From NCBI RefSeq assembly GCF_001294335.1, contig NZ_LGKG01000196.1, forward strand, positions 62,001 through 126,000: DNA of 64,000 nt. The letters run 5' to 3'. Within the stretch, counting starts at the first letter, position 1, and the number at the start of each line of letters is the position of its first letter. The notes under the pieces are model-generated. The model was given only the letters and a program-made list of their open reading frames with translations, searched no databases and had not been told where the DNA came from. The stretch is from Streptomyces chattanoogensis (GTDB lineage: Bacteria; Actinomycetota; Actinomycetes; Streptomycetales; Streptomycetaceae). Shown here piece by piece: positions 1 through 8,159 of this stretch. Both the position numbers and the translations under genes were made by a program.

Positions 1-1
1 C

Positions 2-370
2 GAACTGGCCGGGGTCGAATGGCGTTCGCCGGAGATCTTCAACGGCCATCTGCGGCTGCTGGAGCGGGGGGCGCGCGACGCGGCGCCCGGTGCCGCCGAT
101 CAGGATCCGGCCGCGGTGGTCTTCGGGCTCGGCTACGGCCCGGTCCATGAGTCGCTGCCGTTCGCGGCCTCGGTGCTGCAGGCCGTACGGGCCGCGGAGC
201 CCGCGGCGGATGCGCGGGAGCGCCGGCCGGTGCGCCGGGCCGGGCACGCACGCCGGGACCCGGCCGATATCGCGGAGCGGATACGGCATCTCGGTGAGCT
301 GCATGATGCGGGGCTGCTGACGGATGACGAGTTCAGCGCGAAGAAGGCCGAGTTGCTGGCGGAGCTCTAG
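2..370 (+). CDS. C-terminal part of DUF4429/SHOCT-domain protein (5' truncated by window edge)
   Basis: This is the last 122 codons of a gene that begins before the window; the frame is open from base 2 to the TAG at 368-370. The visible protein has a segment around residues 5-62 (LAGVEWRS, VVFGLGYGPVHESLPFAASVLQ) resembling the repeated PH-like unit of actinobacterial DUF4429 proteins. A short linker follows, then a C-terminal SHOCT helix-turn-helix (IRHLGELHDAGLLTDDEFSAKK), a roughly 30-residue oligomerisation or tethering motif. No enzymatic residues are visible and the function is unknown. The SHOCT assignment is firm; the DUF4429 assignment rests on family resemblance. Confidence 0.75.
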   Translation, partial: ELAGVEWRSPEIFNGHLRLLERGARDAAPGAADQDPAAVVFGLGYGPVHESLPFAASVLQAVRAAEPAADARERRPVRRAGHARRDPADIAERIRHLGELHDAGLLTDDEFSAKKAELLAEL

Positions 371-423
371 AGGGCGGGGCCGCGGGCCGGGCACCGGCCG
401 GGACGCGTGCGCGGCGCCCACAC

Positions 424-466
424 GTCATACCGTGGTACGGCTCGTAAGCCCGGACCCTGGTATGAC
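424..466. promoter_or_regulatory. Inverted repeat GTCATACC-N27-GGTATGAC upstream of the sensor kinase
   Basis: Two perfect 8-bp arms (424-431 and 459-466) flank a 27-bp spacer that also holds the dyad CCGTGGTACGG. The element lies just upstream of the kinase start at 503. A related ATACC/GGTAT dyad precedes the DUF1023 gene at 2722-2733, so a common regulator, possibly the linked response regulator, may bind both. Binding is inferred. Confidence 0.4.
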
Positions 467-502
467 GCCCGGCGAGAGCGGTCCGCCTACATTGATCTCG
501 CG

Positions 503-1969
503 ATGTTCAAGCGATCTCTCACCCCAGAACGCGAGCCGACCCGCAGCGCCGGGCGCGAGCCGGCCCGCAGCCGGACGATGCGCGCCGCGCGGCAGGCGCT
601 GCACGTCCTCGCCGTCGAGCTCGGCACCCCGACCGATCCCGGCACCCCCTTGTTCGGTGCCGTCCGGAACCGCTGGCTGCGCCTGCTTCCGTACCTGATC
701 GCCTTCCTCTTCGCCGTATCCCTTCTGCCGTCGGGCATCCACGTCCTCGTCGCCGATTACGGGATGAACGGGGCGCTGGCGGGCGCGCTGGCCACCGCAC
801 AGACCGCACCGCTGTTGCTCGCGGTGACGCGGCCGCTGCAGGCGTGGTGGGTGATCTTCGCGGCGGACGTCATCTGTGCCCTGGCCCTCACCGGCACCGA
901 CGGCGTGGCGGGGCGTGCCTGGCCCTGGCCGCCCACGGTGATCGTCGGGTATCTCGTGCTGATGCTCGCGCTGTCGCTGCGTGAGCGCCGTCGCACCCTC
1001 ATTGCCGTATGGCTGATGACCGGAGCGGCCGGCATCCTCTCCGAGCCGATCACCCCCGAGCCGATCGCCCCCGAGCACACCATCAGCACCTGGGTACTGC
1101 TCTTCGTGCTGTCCGGCGTGATGCTGATGATGGGCGCCACGCTGCGCGAACGGGGCGACGCCCAGCGGAAGCTGCTGGAGCAGGAGACCATCAGCGAGGC
1201 CGAGCGGGCCCGCCGTACGCTGCTGGAGGAGCGCACCCGTATCGCCCGTGAGCTGCACGATGTCGTCGCCCACCACATGTCCGTGATCACCGTCCAGGCC
1301 GACAGCGCGCCCTACCGCATCAACGGCATACCCCAGGAGGCCCAGGAGGAGTTCGGGGCGATCGCCGCGACGGCGCGTGAGTCGCTGTCGGAGATGCGCC
1401 GGCTGCTGGGAGTTCTGCGTAGCGAGGAGACCGAGCGGCACCACGAGGGCCCGGAGAAGGCCCCGCAGCCCGGGATCGGCCAGCTTCCCAAGCTGGTCGA
1501 GGGGACCGTGCGGGCCGGTGTGCCGGTCGAACTGGCGCTGCCCGAGGAGCCGGTGGCGCTGGAGCCGGCGGTGGATCTGTCGGCGTACCGCATCGTGCAG
1601 GAGGCGCTGGCCAATGTGGTGCGGCATGCGCCGGGAGCGCAGACCCGGGTGTCGGTGACGGCCACGGCGGACGGCTCGCAGCTGACCGTGCTCGTCGTCA
1701 ACTCCGCGCCGCCTGCGCCCTCCGCGCCGCTGGAGCCCGACGGCACGGGGCACGGCCTGATCGGGATGCGGGAGCGGGTGCGGCTGGTGGACGGCTCGCT
1801 GGACACCGGGCCGCTGCCCGACGGCGGCTTCCGGGTCGCGGCCCGGCTCCCGCTTGCGAGCCCCGCGTCACCTTCGATATCGAGGCCCGCTCCCCCTGCC
1901 ACGCCGACGGCGGCCCCGTCGCCTTCCCCCGCCCCTCCCCTCTCAGAGAAGGACTCCGACTCCACATGA
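503..1969 (+). CDS. Two-component sensor histidine kinase, NarL/LuxR-partner (HisKA_3) type
   Basis: This membrane histidine kinase autophosphorylates on His and passes the phosphate to the response regulator that follows. Of 488 residues, about the first 55 are a basic cytosolic leader. Five or so hydrophobic segments follow (about residues 60-195), then a coiled linker and a HisKA_3 dimerisation helix with the phosphoacceptor His252 in RIARELHDVVAHH. The HATPase_c domain has an N-box (IVQEALANVVRHA) and G-box (GHGLIGMRERV). I chose ATG 503 because the in-frame ATG at 407 lies upstream of the promoter-like dyad. A TACATT hexamer sits nine bases before ATG. The stop overlaps the regulator start by four bases (ATGA), indicating translational coupling. 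The signal sensed is unknown. Confidence 0.88.
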   Translation: MFKRSLTPEREPTRSAGREPARSRTMRAARQALHVLAVELGTPTDPGTPLFGAVRNRWLRLLPYLIAFLFAVSLLPSGIHVLVADYGMNGALAGALATAQTAPLLLAVTRPLQAWWVIFAADVICALALTGTDGVAGRAWPWPPTVIVGYLVLMLALSLRERRRTLIAVWLMTGAAGILSEPITPEPIAPEHTISTWVLLFVLSGVMLMMGATLRERGDAQRKLLEQETISEAERARRTLLEERTRIARELHDVVAHHMSVITVQADSAPYRINGIPQEAQEEFGAIAATARESLSEMRRLLGVLRSEETERHHEGPEKAPQPGIGQLPKLVEGTVRAGVPVELALPEEPVALEPAVDLSAYRIVQEALANVVRHAPGAQTRVSVTATADGSQLTVLVVNSAPPAPSAPLEPDGTGHGLIGMRERVRLVDGSLDTGPLPDGGFRVAARLPLASPASPSISRPAPPATPTAAPSPSPAPPLSEKDSDST

Positions 1970-2646
1970 CCACTCGGGTGATCATCGTCGACGACCAGGC
2001 CATGGTGCGGGCGGGTTTCGCCGCGCTGCTCGCGGCGCAGAGCGATATCGATGTGGTCGGCGATGCGCCGGACGGGGTGCAGGGGGTGGAGCTGAGCCGT
2101 CGGGTGCATCCCGATGTGGTGCTGATGGATGTGCGGATGCCCGAGATGGACGGGCTGGAGGCGGCGCGGCAGCTGCTCGATCCCCCGATAGGTGTCACCC
2201 ACCGTCCGAAGGTGCTGATGCTGACCACCTTCGATGTCGACGACTATGTCTACGAGGCGCTGCGCGCGGGCGCCTCCGGGTTTCTGCTCAAGGATGCGCC
2301 GCCGGCCGATCTGATCTCCGCGGTCCGGATCGTGGCGGCGGGTGAGGCGCTGCTCGCGCCCTCGGTGACCCGCCGGCTGATCGCCGACTTCGCACGCCAG
2401 CGGCCGGCGCCCCGCAAAAGCCGTGCGTCGCTGCGGCTGAACGGCCTCACCCCGCGGGAGACGGAGGTGCTGGAGCTGATCGCCCGCGGCCTCTCCAACC
2501 AGGAGATCGCCGACGCTCTGGTCCTTGCCGAGCAGACCGTGAAGACCCACATCGGCCGTGTGCTGGCCAAGCTGGAGCTGCGGGACCGCGCGCAGGCGGT
2601 GATCTTCGCGTATGAGTCGGGGCTGGTGGCGCCCGGTGAGCGCTGA
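1966..2646 (+). CDS. LuxR/NarL-family response regulator
   Basis: This is the cognate DNA-binding regulator of the preceding kinase (226 residues, the usual NarL-family length). The N-terminal receiver domain shows the acidic pair Asp9-Asp10, phosphoacceptor Asp55 in LMDVRMPEMDG, and the conserved Thr and Lys in LMLTTFDVDDYV and LLKDAPP. The C-terminal GerE helix-turn-helix reads LTPRETEVLELIARGLSNQEIADALV followed by the recognition helix TVKTHIGRVLAKL. It starts inside the kinase stop codon. Likely targets are its own operon and the divergence-free hydrolase/acyltransferase genes downstream, because similar dyads precede both; this is inference. Confidence 0.92.
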   Translation: MTTRVIIVDDQAMVRAGFAALLAAQSDIDVVGDAPDGVQGVELSRRVHPDVVLMDVRMPEMDGLEAARQLLDPPIGVTHRPKVLMLTTFDVDDYVYEALRAGASGFLLKDAPPADLISAVRIVAAGEALLAPSVTRRLIADFARQRPAPRKSRASLRLNGLTPRETEVLELIARGLSNQEIADALVLAEQTVKTHIGRVLAKLELRDRAQAVIFAYESGLVAPGER

Positions 2647-2721
2647 CCGGGGTGGGGTTATCCCCCGGTGAGGGGGTGGGGCCGGTCCCTCGGCCGTGAG
2701 GACGAGCGGGGCGGCCACCCC

Positions 2722-2766
2722 ATACCCCGGTATCACCAGGGAGTTGGCCCCGTGGTGTGACGTCAC
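2722..2766. promoter_or_regulatory. Dyads ATACC-CC-GGTAT and GTGACGTCAC upstream of the DUF1023 hydrolase
   Basis: In the 180-bp gap before the hydrolase gene there is a 5-bp-arm dyad at 2722-2733 and a perfect 10-bp palindrome GTGACGTCAC at 2757-2766. The first shares the GGTAT core with the repeat in front of the kinase gene (459-466). They are candidate operators; no biochemical claim is made. Confidence 0.35.
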
Positions 2767-2826
2767 GTCAGGCACCCTCTTCCTACGTTTCCCTCCGCCA
2801 CACCACCGGAAGAGGGAGACACCACC

Positions 2827-3993
2827 ATGTCCGTGCTGCGTACCGCCGTGCTCCGCAGCAAGCGCACGCTGATCGCCGCCGGGCTCGCGCTGGCGGTCGT
2901 CGCCGGGACCGGTGGGTGGGCGGCCGGTTCCGCACAGACCGCCGTCACCGGCCCCGCGCCGGGAGCCGCCGCCTGGCGGGCGGATCACTCGCTGGGCCGG
3001 CCGCTGCCGGATCCGGCGACCGCGGGGCCCGCCGCCGTCGCCCGCTTCTTCGCCTCCCTGACCGACGCCCAGCGGCATGCGCTCGCGGCCCGGCACCCCC
3101 TCACCGTCGGCAATCTCGACGGCGCGCCCATCACCCTGCGGTATGAGGCCAACTCCCTTGCCCTGAAAGCGGAACGCATCCGACAGCTCACCCGGGCCGC
3201 CGACCCCGCCGGCACCCTCCAGGACCACCGGCAGGCCCGGAAGGCGGCCGACCGCTGCGCCGCACTGCTGGCGCCCGGCCGCCACATCCTCGCCTTCGAC
3301 CCGCGCGGCCGGGGCCAAGTGGCCGAAGTCCACGGGGAGATGACCACCGCCGAACGGGTCGCCGTGATCGTGCCCGGTTCGGATATCGACCTGGGCTCCT
3401 TCGACCGCGCCAAGGACCCGTACGGCACGCCGACCGGCATGGCCACGTCGCTGCGCAGGCAGATGGCGGCCACCGCGCCCGGTACCCGTACCGCCGTCAT
3501 CGCCTGGGCCGGCTACACCACCCCGGTCGGTCTCGGTCCGGACGCCGCCACCGGGCGGCTGGCGGAGGCCGGGGCCCCGCGCCTGGCCCGTTTCCTGACC
3601 GGTCTGGCGGCCACCGGCGTCCCGGCCCCGGCGGTGCTCTGCCACAGCTATGGCTCGGTCGTCTGCGGACTGGCCGCGCCCCGGGCGGGCCGCGGCGCGA
3701 TCGCCGACCTGATCGTCTTCGCGTCCCCCGGGATGCGGCAGGACAGCGCGGCGGAACTGCACACCGCGGCACGGGTGTGGGCGGCCCGGGACGCGTCCGA
3801 CTGGATCGGCGACATCCCGAACGTCCAGTTCCTGGGCCTGGGCCACGGCGAGGACCCCACCGACCCCGCCTTCGGCGCCCGCCGCGTCCCCGCCGAGCGG
3901 GCCGAGGGCCACACCGGCTACCTCGCCCCCGGCACGGACTCCCTCCGCAACTTCGCCGCCATCGCCCTGGGCCGCTACGTCGACGTCCGCTGA
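2827..3993 (+). CDS. Exported alpha/beta hydrolase, DUF1023 family
   Basis: This is a 388-residue predicted secreted or membrane-anchored hydrolase. The N-terminus has a basic stretch and a hydrophobic core (LIAAGLALAVVAGTGGWAAG, residues 17-36) fitting a signal peptide or anchor. The DUF1023 alpha/beta-hydrolase region runs from about residue 170 to the end and contains VAVIVPGSDIDL, the nucleophile elbow CHSYGS with putative catalytic Ser274, FASPGM, and a late HTGYL that could supply the His. RBS AGAGGGAGACACC precedes ATG 2827. The gene follows the two-component pair in the same direction and precedes a membrane acyltransferase, suggesting a regulated envelope-modification unit. The substrate is unknown. 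Confidence 0.82.
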   Translation: MSVLRTAVLRSKRTLIAAGLALAVVAGTGGWAAGSAQTAVTGPAPGAAAWRADHSLGRPLPDPATAGPAAVARFFASLTDAQRHALAARHPLTVGNLDGAPITLRYEANSLALKAERIRQLTRAADPAGTLQDHRQARKAADRCAALLAPGRHILAFDPRGRGQVAEVHGEMTTAERVAVIVPGSDIDLGSFDRAKDPYGTPTGMATSLRRQMAATAPGTRTAVIAWAGYTTPVGLGPDAATGRLAEAGAPRLARFLTGLAATGVPAPAVLCHSYGSVVCGLAAPRAGRGAIADLIVFASPGMRQDSAAELHTAARVWAARDASDWIGDIPNVQFLGLGHGEDPTDPAFGARRVPAERAEGHTGYLAPGTDSLRNFAAIALGRYVDVR

Positions 3994-4067
3994 CCGGCGC
4001 CGTCGTCTGCCCGCCGCCCCGTGCCTTGCTCGCGTCCCGCACAAGACGTCTCACACAAGGACCTCTT

Positions 4068-5348
4068 ATGGCTACCACTGCACTTCTCGCACCAGCCGGT
4101 CATGTCAGCCCGGGCCGCAGAGCCGGCCCTGCGGTGCGCGGCGCGCTCCGACGGGCGGTCCGTTCGATCGAGGACCGGACCCCCGCCCACCGCGACCGGG
4201 CCATCGACGGTCTGCGCGCCCTCGCCCTCCTCGCCGTGCCCACCGGACACTGGCTGCTCGGCGGCTTCACCCGGGACGCGGAGGGGGCGCTGCACAACGC
4301 CAGTCCGCTGACGGCCCTCGGGTTCCTGGCACCGCTGAGCTGGGTGCTGCAGATGCTGGGCGTCTTCTTCCTCGTCGGGGGCTGTGCCTCGGTGCGGTCG
4401 TACCGGCGGGCCACCGCGCGGGGCGAGTCGGCGGCCCGGTGGCTGGGCGGGCGGCTCGCCCGGCTCGGGCGGCCGGTTCTCGGGGTGACCGCGGTGTGGG
4501 CCGCGATGCTGCCGTTCCTGTACGGGCTGGGGGTGCCGGCCGCCACGCTGCGGACCGGGGCGACGCTGGTCATCCAGCCGCTGTGGTTCGTCGGTGTCTA
4601 CGCGGGGGTGACGGCGCTGACCCCGTACTGCGTGCGGGCCGCGCGGCGGCTGGGTGCGTGGGCCGCGGTGCCGCCGGCGGTCTGCGTAGCGGTCGTCGAC
4701 TTTCTGCGCTACGGGCCGTACGCCGACGCCATGCCCTCCTGGCTGAGCCTGCTGAACCTCCTGCCCGGCTGGATGTTCGCCTATCAACTCGGCGTCACCT
4801 GGGGCGAGAAGCGGCTCGGGAAGCGTGCGGCGTGGGTGCTCCTGGCGGGTGGCGCCGCCCTGTTCGCCCTGCTCCTGCTGGCCTTCCACTACCCCGCCAG
4901 CATGGTGGGCGTCCCCGGGCAGGACCGTACGAACTCCCACCCGCCGTCGCTGCTGGTCCTGGCCCTGGCCGCCGCGCAGTCGGGCGCCGCCGTCCTGCTC
5001 CACGACCGGATCGCACGGTTACTGCGCCGGCCCGCCCTGTGGGCACCCGTCGTCGTCATCAACCTCTCCGCGATGACGATCCTGTGCTGGCACCAGACGG
5101 CGATGCTGACGGCAGCCGTTCCGGCGTCCTTCCTGGGCACCGTTCCCGGCCTCACCGTCGTCCCCGACACCGTCGGCTGGATCCTGGAGCGGCTGGCATG
5201 GATGCCGCTCTTTGCCGTCGCCCTCGTCCTCATCGCGCGCGTCACCCGCCGCTTCGAGGCCCCGTGGACCGGCACCACGCTTGTCCGCCGGGCCGCGGCC
5301 GCGCTGCTCGCCGCCGGGTTCGCGGTCTTTGCGCTGGGGCTCGCATAG
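4068..5348 (+). CDS. Acyltransferase 3 family membrane protein (with a TTA codon)
   Basis: This 426-residue integral membrane protein has about ten hydrophobic helices. The family O-acylates sugars and other envelope components. The N-terminal signature is HRDRAIDGLRALALLAVPTGHW (Asp-Gly-Leu-Arg-Ala plus a His after it), typical of Acyl_transf_3. ATG 4068 is used; a longer upstream frame overlaps the hydrolase and is rejected. Leu318 (5019-5021) is encoded by TTA, the codon read by bldA tRNA in Streptomyces, so translation may be limited to late growth. The gene is 74 bp downstream of the DUF1023 gene and probably in its transcript. The acyl acceptor is unknown. Confidence 0.82.
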   Translation: MATTALLAPAGHVSPGRRAGPAVRGALRRAVRSIEDRTPAHRDRAIDGLRALALLAVPTGHWLLGGFTRDAEGALHNASPLTALGFLAPLSWVLQMLGVFFLVGGCASVRSYRRATARGESAARWLGGRLARLGRPVLGVTAVWAAMLPFLYGLGVPAATLRTGATLVIQPLWFVGVYAGVTALTPYCVRAARRLGAWAAVPPAVCVAVVDFLRYGPYADAMPSWLSLLNLLPGWMFAYQLGVTWGEKRLGKRAAWVLLAGGAALFALLLLAFHYPASMVGVPGQDRTNSHPPSLLVLALAAAQSGAAVLLHDRIARLLRRPALWAPVVVINLSAMTILCWHQTAMLTAAVPASFLGTVPGLTVVPDTVGWILERLAWMPLFAVALVLIARVTRRFEAPWTGTTLVRRAAAALLAAGFAVFALGLA

Positions 5349-5375
5349 GTCCCCGGCAGGCGGGCGGCTCCGGCG

Positions 5376-6440
5376 CTACTCCCTCCCCGCGGAGGTGAAC
5401 GTCATGTCCGCGTACCGCGCGCCCGCCACCTGTCCGGCGAGGGGCTCCAGCAGCGCCAGGTCCCGCTCGGTCAGCCGGAGCCGCGTCGCGGCCGCGTTCT
5501 CCTCGACCCGGGTGCGCCTGCGGGTGCCGGGGATCGGTACGACGGCGAGACCCCGGACCGCGGACTGCTGCTGGACCCAGGCCAGGGCTACCTGGCCGAG
5601 GGTCGCGCCATGGGCCTTCGCGATCTCACGGACCGGCTCGAGCAGGGCGGCGTTGGCGGCCGCGTTGTGGCCGGTGAACCGGGGCTGCTGACGGCGGAAG
5701 TCGTCGGCGGTCAGTTCCTTGTCGGCGTTGACGAAGGAGCCGGTCAGAAAGCCGCGGCCGAGCGGCGAGTACGGGACGAGGGCGATGCCGAGTTCGGCGG
5801 CGGCCGGCACCACACCGTCCTCGATGTCGCGGCTGAAGAGGGACCACTCGGACTGGAGGGCCGCGATCGGGTGGACGGCCTGGGCGGCGTGGAGTTCGGA
5901 GGCGGTCACCTCGCTCAGGCCCAGGTGTTTGACCTTGCCCTCGGCGACCAGCTCGGCCATGGCGCCCACCGTCTCCTCGATGGGGACGTTCACCTCGCGG
6001 CGGTGCATGTAGTAGAGGTCGATCTCGTCGACACCGAGGCGGCGCAGGCTGGCCTCCACGCACTGGCGGAGGTACGGCCGGTCGTTGCGGATGCTGCGCC
6101 TGGCGGGGTCGGACGGATCGAGGGAGATCGCGAACTTGGTGGCCAGCACGACCTCGTCGCGGTGCGCCCGGATGAAGGGCGCGATGAATTCCTCGTTCTC
6201 GCCCATGCCGTACATGTCGGCGGTGTCGTAGAGCGTGATGCCCAGCTCCAGGGCGCGCTCCAGGGTGGCGCGTGCTTCGCCGGCGTCCGTCGGGCCGTAG
6301 GCGAAGCTCATGCCCATGCAGCCGAGGCCCTGGACCCCGACCCGCGGGCCGCCGGTGCCCAGCTCGACGGTGTCGATCTTCTTGTCCGTGATGCCGTTCG
6401 TGATGCCGTTCGTGAAGCTGTCTGCGATGCCGTCTGTCAT
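5376..6440 (-). CDS. Aldo/keto reductase
   Basis: This is a 354-residue NADPH-dependent carbonyl reductase of the aldo/keto reductase superfamily ((beta/alpha)8 barrel). The Asp-Tyr-Lys-His tetrad is visible as DTADMYG (Asp and Tyr), VVLATKF (Lys) and DLYYMHRR (His), and the cofactor-binding end reads VPIPGTRRRTRVEENAAA. I prefer ATG 6440 (GGGGG six bases upstream) to the ATG 12 bases earlier. The N-terminus holds a short Ile-Thr-Asn-Gly duplication. It lies 61 bp downstream of the MerR regulator on the same strand, so the two likely form one inducible unit responding to an electrophile. The natural substrate is unknown. Confidence 0.9.
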   Translation of the reverse strand: MTDGIADSFTNGITNGITDKKIDTVELGTGGPRVGVQGLGCMGMSFAYGPTDAGEARATLERALELGITLYDTADMYGMGENEEFIAPFIRAHRDEVVLATKFAISLDPSDPARRSIRNDRPYLRQCVEASLRRLGVDEIDLYYMHRREVNVPIEETVGAMAELVAEGKVKHLGLSEVTASELHAAQAVHPIAALQSEWSLFSRDIEDGVVPAAAELGIALVPYSPLGRGFLTGSFVNADKELTADDFRRQQPRFTGHNAAANAALLEPVREIAKAHGATLGQVALAWVQQQSAVRGLAVVPIPGTRRRTRVEENAAATRLRLTERDLALLEPLAGQVAGARYADMTFTSAGRE

Positions 6441-6501
6441 GAAAACCCCCATAAGTTCTCTATTTTCCCTAAGTCCCGAAAATTCTCAGAGCCCGGAAAA
6501 C

Positions 6502-7035
6502 TCAGACATGTTCGGGCGCCCGCCGGGCCTCCGCATAGAGGTCGATCTTGTAGTCGAGGACGTCCAGCGTGCTGTGCAGCTCCGCTATCCGCTGCCGTAC
6601 GTTCTCGCGGTGGGCGGTCAGCAGCTCTTCGCGTTCGGCGAAGGTGCTGTCGCCTTTCCGTACGAGCTCGGCGTAGCGGACCATGTCCGCGACCGGCATG
6701 CCGGTCAGCCGCAGCTTGGTCACCAGGTTCAGCCAGTTCAGGTCGCGGTTGGTGAAGCGGCGCTGGCCGGTGCGGGTGCGGTCCACGTGCGGCATCAGGC
6801 CGATGCGCTCGTACCAGCGCAGGGTGTGAGCGCTGAGGCCGGTGTGCTCGGCGACCTCACTGATCGTGTACCGGTCGCGGCCGGCCGGCCGCGGGTGCGG
6901 GGGCACCGGCGGGCAGCCGCTCGGCCTGGACCACGGCTCCTCGGGGCGGCGCGCATCCGGCTGGGCCCGGCCCCGGCCCGGAAGATCGGCCCCGACCGCC
7001 TCGTGCGCCACGCGTTCGCTCTGTATGACCGTCAT
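6502..7035 (-). CDS. MerR-family transcriptional regulator
   Basis: This 177-residue regulator has its MerR helix-turn-helix (YTISEVAEHTGLSAHTLRWYERIGL) starting about residue 56, a wing (RRFTNRDLNWLNLVTKLRLTGMPVADM), and a C-terminal coiled dimerisation helix. No metal-binding Cys pair is present, so it is a drug or electrophile responder of the kind paired with aldo/keto reductases. The start at 7035 is chosen because AGGGGAAACGGGG precedes it. The upstream in-frame ATG at 7254 lies on the far side of the promoter. Residues 1-55 before the HTH are a non-conserved Pro/Arg-rich leader, unusual for this family. It probably activates its own promoter and the downstream reductase. Confidence 0.88.
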   Translation of the reverse strand: MTVIQSERVAHEAVGADLPGRGRAQPDARRPEEPWSRPSGCPPVPPHPRPAGRDRYTISEVAEHTGLSAHTLRWYERIGLMPHVDRTRTGQRRFTNRDLNWLNLVTKLRLTGMPVADMVRYAELVRKGDSTFAEREELLTAHRENVRQRIAELHSTLDVLDYKIDLYAEARRAPEHV

Positions 7036-7050
7036 GCCCCGTTTCCCCTT

Positions 7051-7104
7051 TTCCCCGGACCGGCGTCTTTCCCCGGACCGGCGTCTTTTCCCCGGACCGG
7101 CGTC
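7051..7104 (-). repeat. Three near-tandem 17-nt repeats in the MerR leader
   Basis: TTCCCCGGACCGGCGTC (plus strand) occurs exactly at 7051-7067, 7069-7085 and 7088-7104, separated by one and two bases. The copies lie between the MerR promoter and its start codon, so they would be in the 5' untranslated RNA as GACGCCGGTCCGGGGAA. Each has a CCGG self-complementary core. The role is unknown; replication slippage in G+C-rich DNA is possible. Confidence 0.8.
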
Positions 7105-7175
7105 CGCCTCCAGACCGGCGTCGCTGCATTTCCCCGGGCGGCGCCGCCGGACCGGCCCGCCCCTCGACAACCCCA

Positions 7176-7206
7176 ACGCTAGAGACTTCGAGTGCACTCC
7201 AGGCAA
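7176..7206 (-). promoter_or_regulatory. MerR-type promoter with 19-bp spacer and central palindrome
   Basis: On the minus strand TTGCCT (7201-7206) and TAGCGT (7176-7181) are separated by 19 bp, the over-long spacer typical of MerR-controlled promoters. The spacer contains the perfect palindrome GAGTGCACTC (7190-7199). Transcription would run leftward into the MerR gene and the aldo/keto reductase. Confidence 0.7.
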
Positions 7207-7236
7207 GCGTGGATCACGGCCGGTCTTGACCAGAAT

Positions 7237-7264
7237 TTGAGGCGGCGAGGGCACCCCTTAGGCT
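7237..7264 (+). promoter_or_regulatory. Promoter of the serine hydrolase gene, predicted leaderless
   Basis: TTGAGG (7237-7242), a 16-bp spacer and TAGGCT (7259-7264) are followed after only six bases by the ATG at 7271. No ribosome-binding site is present. The transcript would therefore begin at or next to the start codon. Confidence 0.55.
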
Positions 7265-7270
7265 CGGGAC

Positions 7271-8083
7271 ATGCAGAGCCTGCGGATGATCGAGAACTGG
7301 CCGGTGCCCACCGCTGCGGCCGCCGTCGTACGAGCCGATGGCACGGTGGCCGGCTCCCACGGACCGCTGGAGCACCGGTTCCCGCTGGCGTCCGTGACCA
7401 AGCTGATCGCCGCGTACGCCGCGCTGCTGGCCGTCGAGGAGGGCGCCGTCGAGCTGGACGAGCCGGCCGGGCCCGAGGGGTCGACGGTCCGTCATCTGCT
7501 CGCCCACACCTCGGGGCTGGCGTTCGACGAGCAGCGGACGATGGCGGCGCCGGGAACGCGGCGGCTGTATTCCAACTTCGGGTTCGAGGTGCTGGGCGAC
7601 CACCTCGCCAAGGCGACCGACATCCCCTTCCCGGAGTATGTCCGCGAGGCGGTGCTCGAGCCGCTCGGCATGGGCGCGACCGAGTCCGCCGGTTCGCCCG
7701 CCAAGGACTATGTGTCGACGGTCGCGGATCTGATCCGTTTCGCGGCCGAGTTGCAGGCGCCGCGGCTGCTGGCGCCGCAGACGCTGGCCGAGGCGACGTC
7801 GGTGGCGTTCCCCGGGCTGAACGGCGTGCTGCCCGGCTTCGGCCACCAGAAGCCCAACGACTGGGGGCTGGGGTTCGAGATCCGGGACGGGAAGTCGCCG
7901 CACTGGACGGGGGCCGCGTCCTCGCCCCGCACCTTCGGGCACTTCGGGCAGTCCGGGACGTTTCTCTGGGTGGACCCGGAGGCGGGGGCGGCCTGTATCG
8001 CGCTGTCCGACCGGGCGTTCGGCCCGTGGGCGATCGAGGCCTGGCCGCCGCTCACCGACGCGGTGCTGGCCGGACTCCGCTGA
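7271..8083 (+). CDS. Serine hydrolase, beta-lactamase/penicillin-binding class C fold
   Basis: This 270-residue protein of the beta-lactamase-related serine hydrolase family has catalytic Ser41 and Lys44 in SVTK and the tyrosine motif YSN at Tyr100. A late FGHFGQSGT supplies the third box. There is no signal peptide, so it should be cytosolic, as with many esterase-like members. It is transcribed away from the MerR gene and appears leaderless. It converges with the pirin gene. Esterase or peptidase activity is plausible; the substrate is unknown. Confidence 0.85.
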   Translation: MQSLRMIENWPVPTAAAAVVRADGTVAGSHGPLEHRFPLASVTKLIAAYAALLAVEEGAVELDEPAGPEGSTVRHLLAHTSGLAFDEQRTMAAPGTRRLYSNFGFEVLGDHLAKATDIPFPEYVREAVLEPLGMGATESAGSPAKDYVSTVADLIRFAAELQAPRLLAPQTLAEATSVAFPGLNGVLPGFGHQKPNDWGLGFEIRDGKSPHWTGAASSPRTFGHFGQSGTFLWVDPEAGAACIALSDRAFGPWAIEAWPPLTDAVLAGLR

Positions 8084-8105
8084 TCCGGACTCCACCGATC
8101 CGGAC

Positions 8106-8126
8106 CCCGCGCAGCCGGACCGCGGG
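8106..8126. terminator. Hairpin between convergent serine hydrolase and pirin genes
   Basis: CCCGCG (8106-8111) and CGCGGG (8121-8126) form a 6-bp stem with a 9-base loop in the 76-bp convergent gap. There is no T-run, as is usual in Streptomyces. It could serve both genes. Confidence 0.4.
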
Positions 8127-8159
8127 CAACGGCCACCGCCCCGCCCACCGCCGGTCCGC

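Noticed and set aside
1312..4044. Very long minus-strand open frame (910 codons) opposite the two-component and hydrolase genes
   Set aside because: It is antisense to three well-supported genes and its translation is low-complexity Arg/Gly/Ala, a usual artefact of high G+C DNA.
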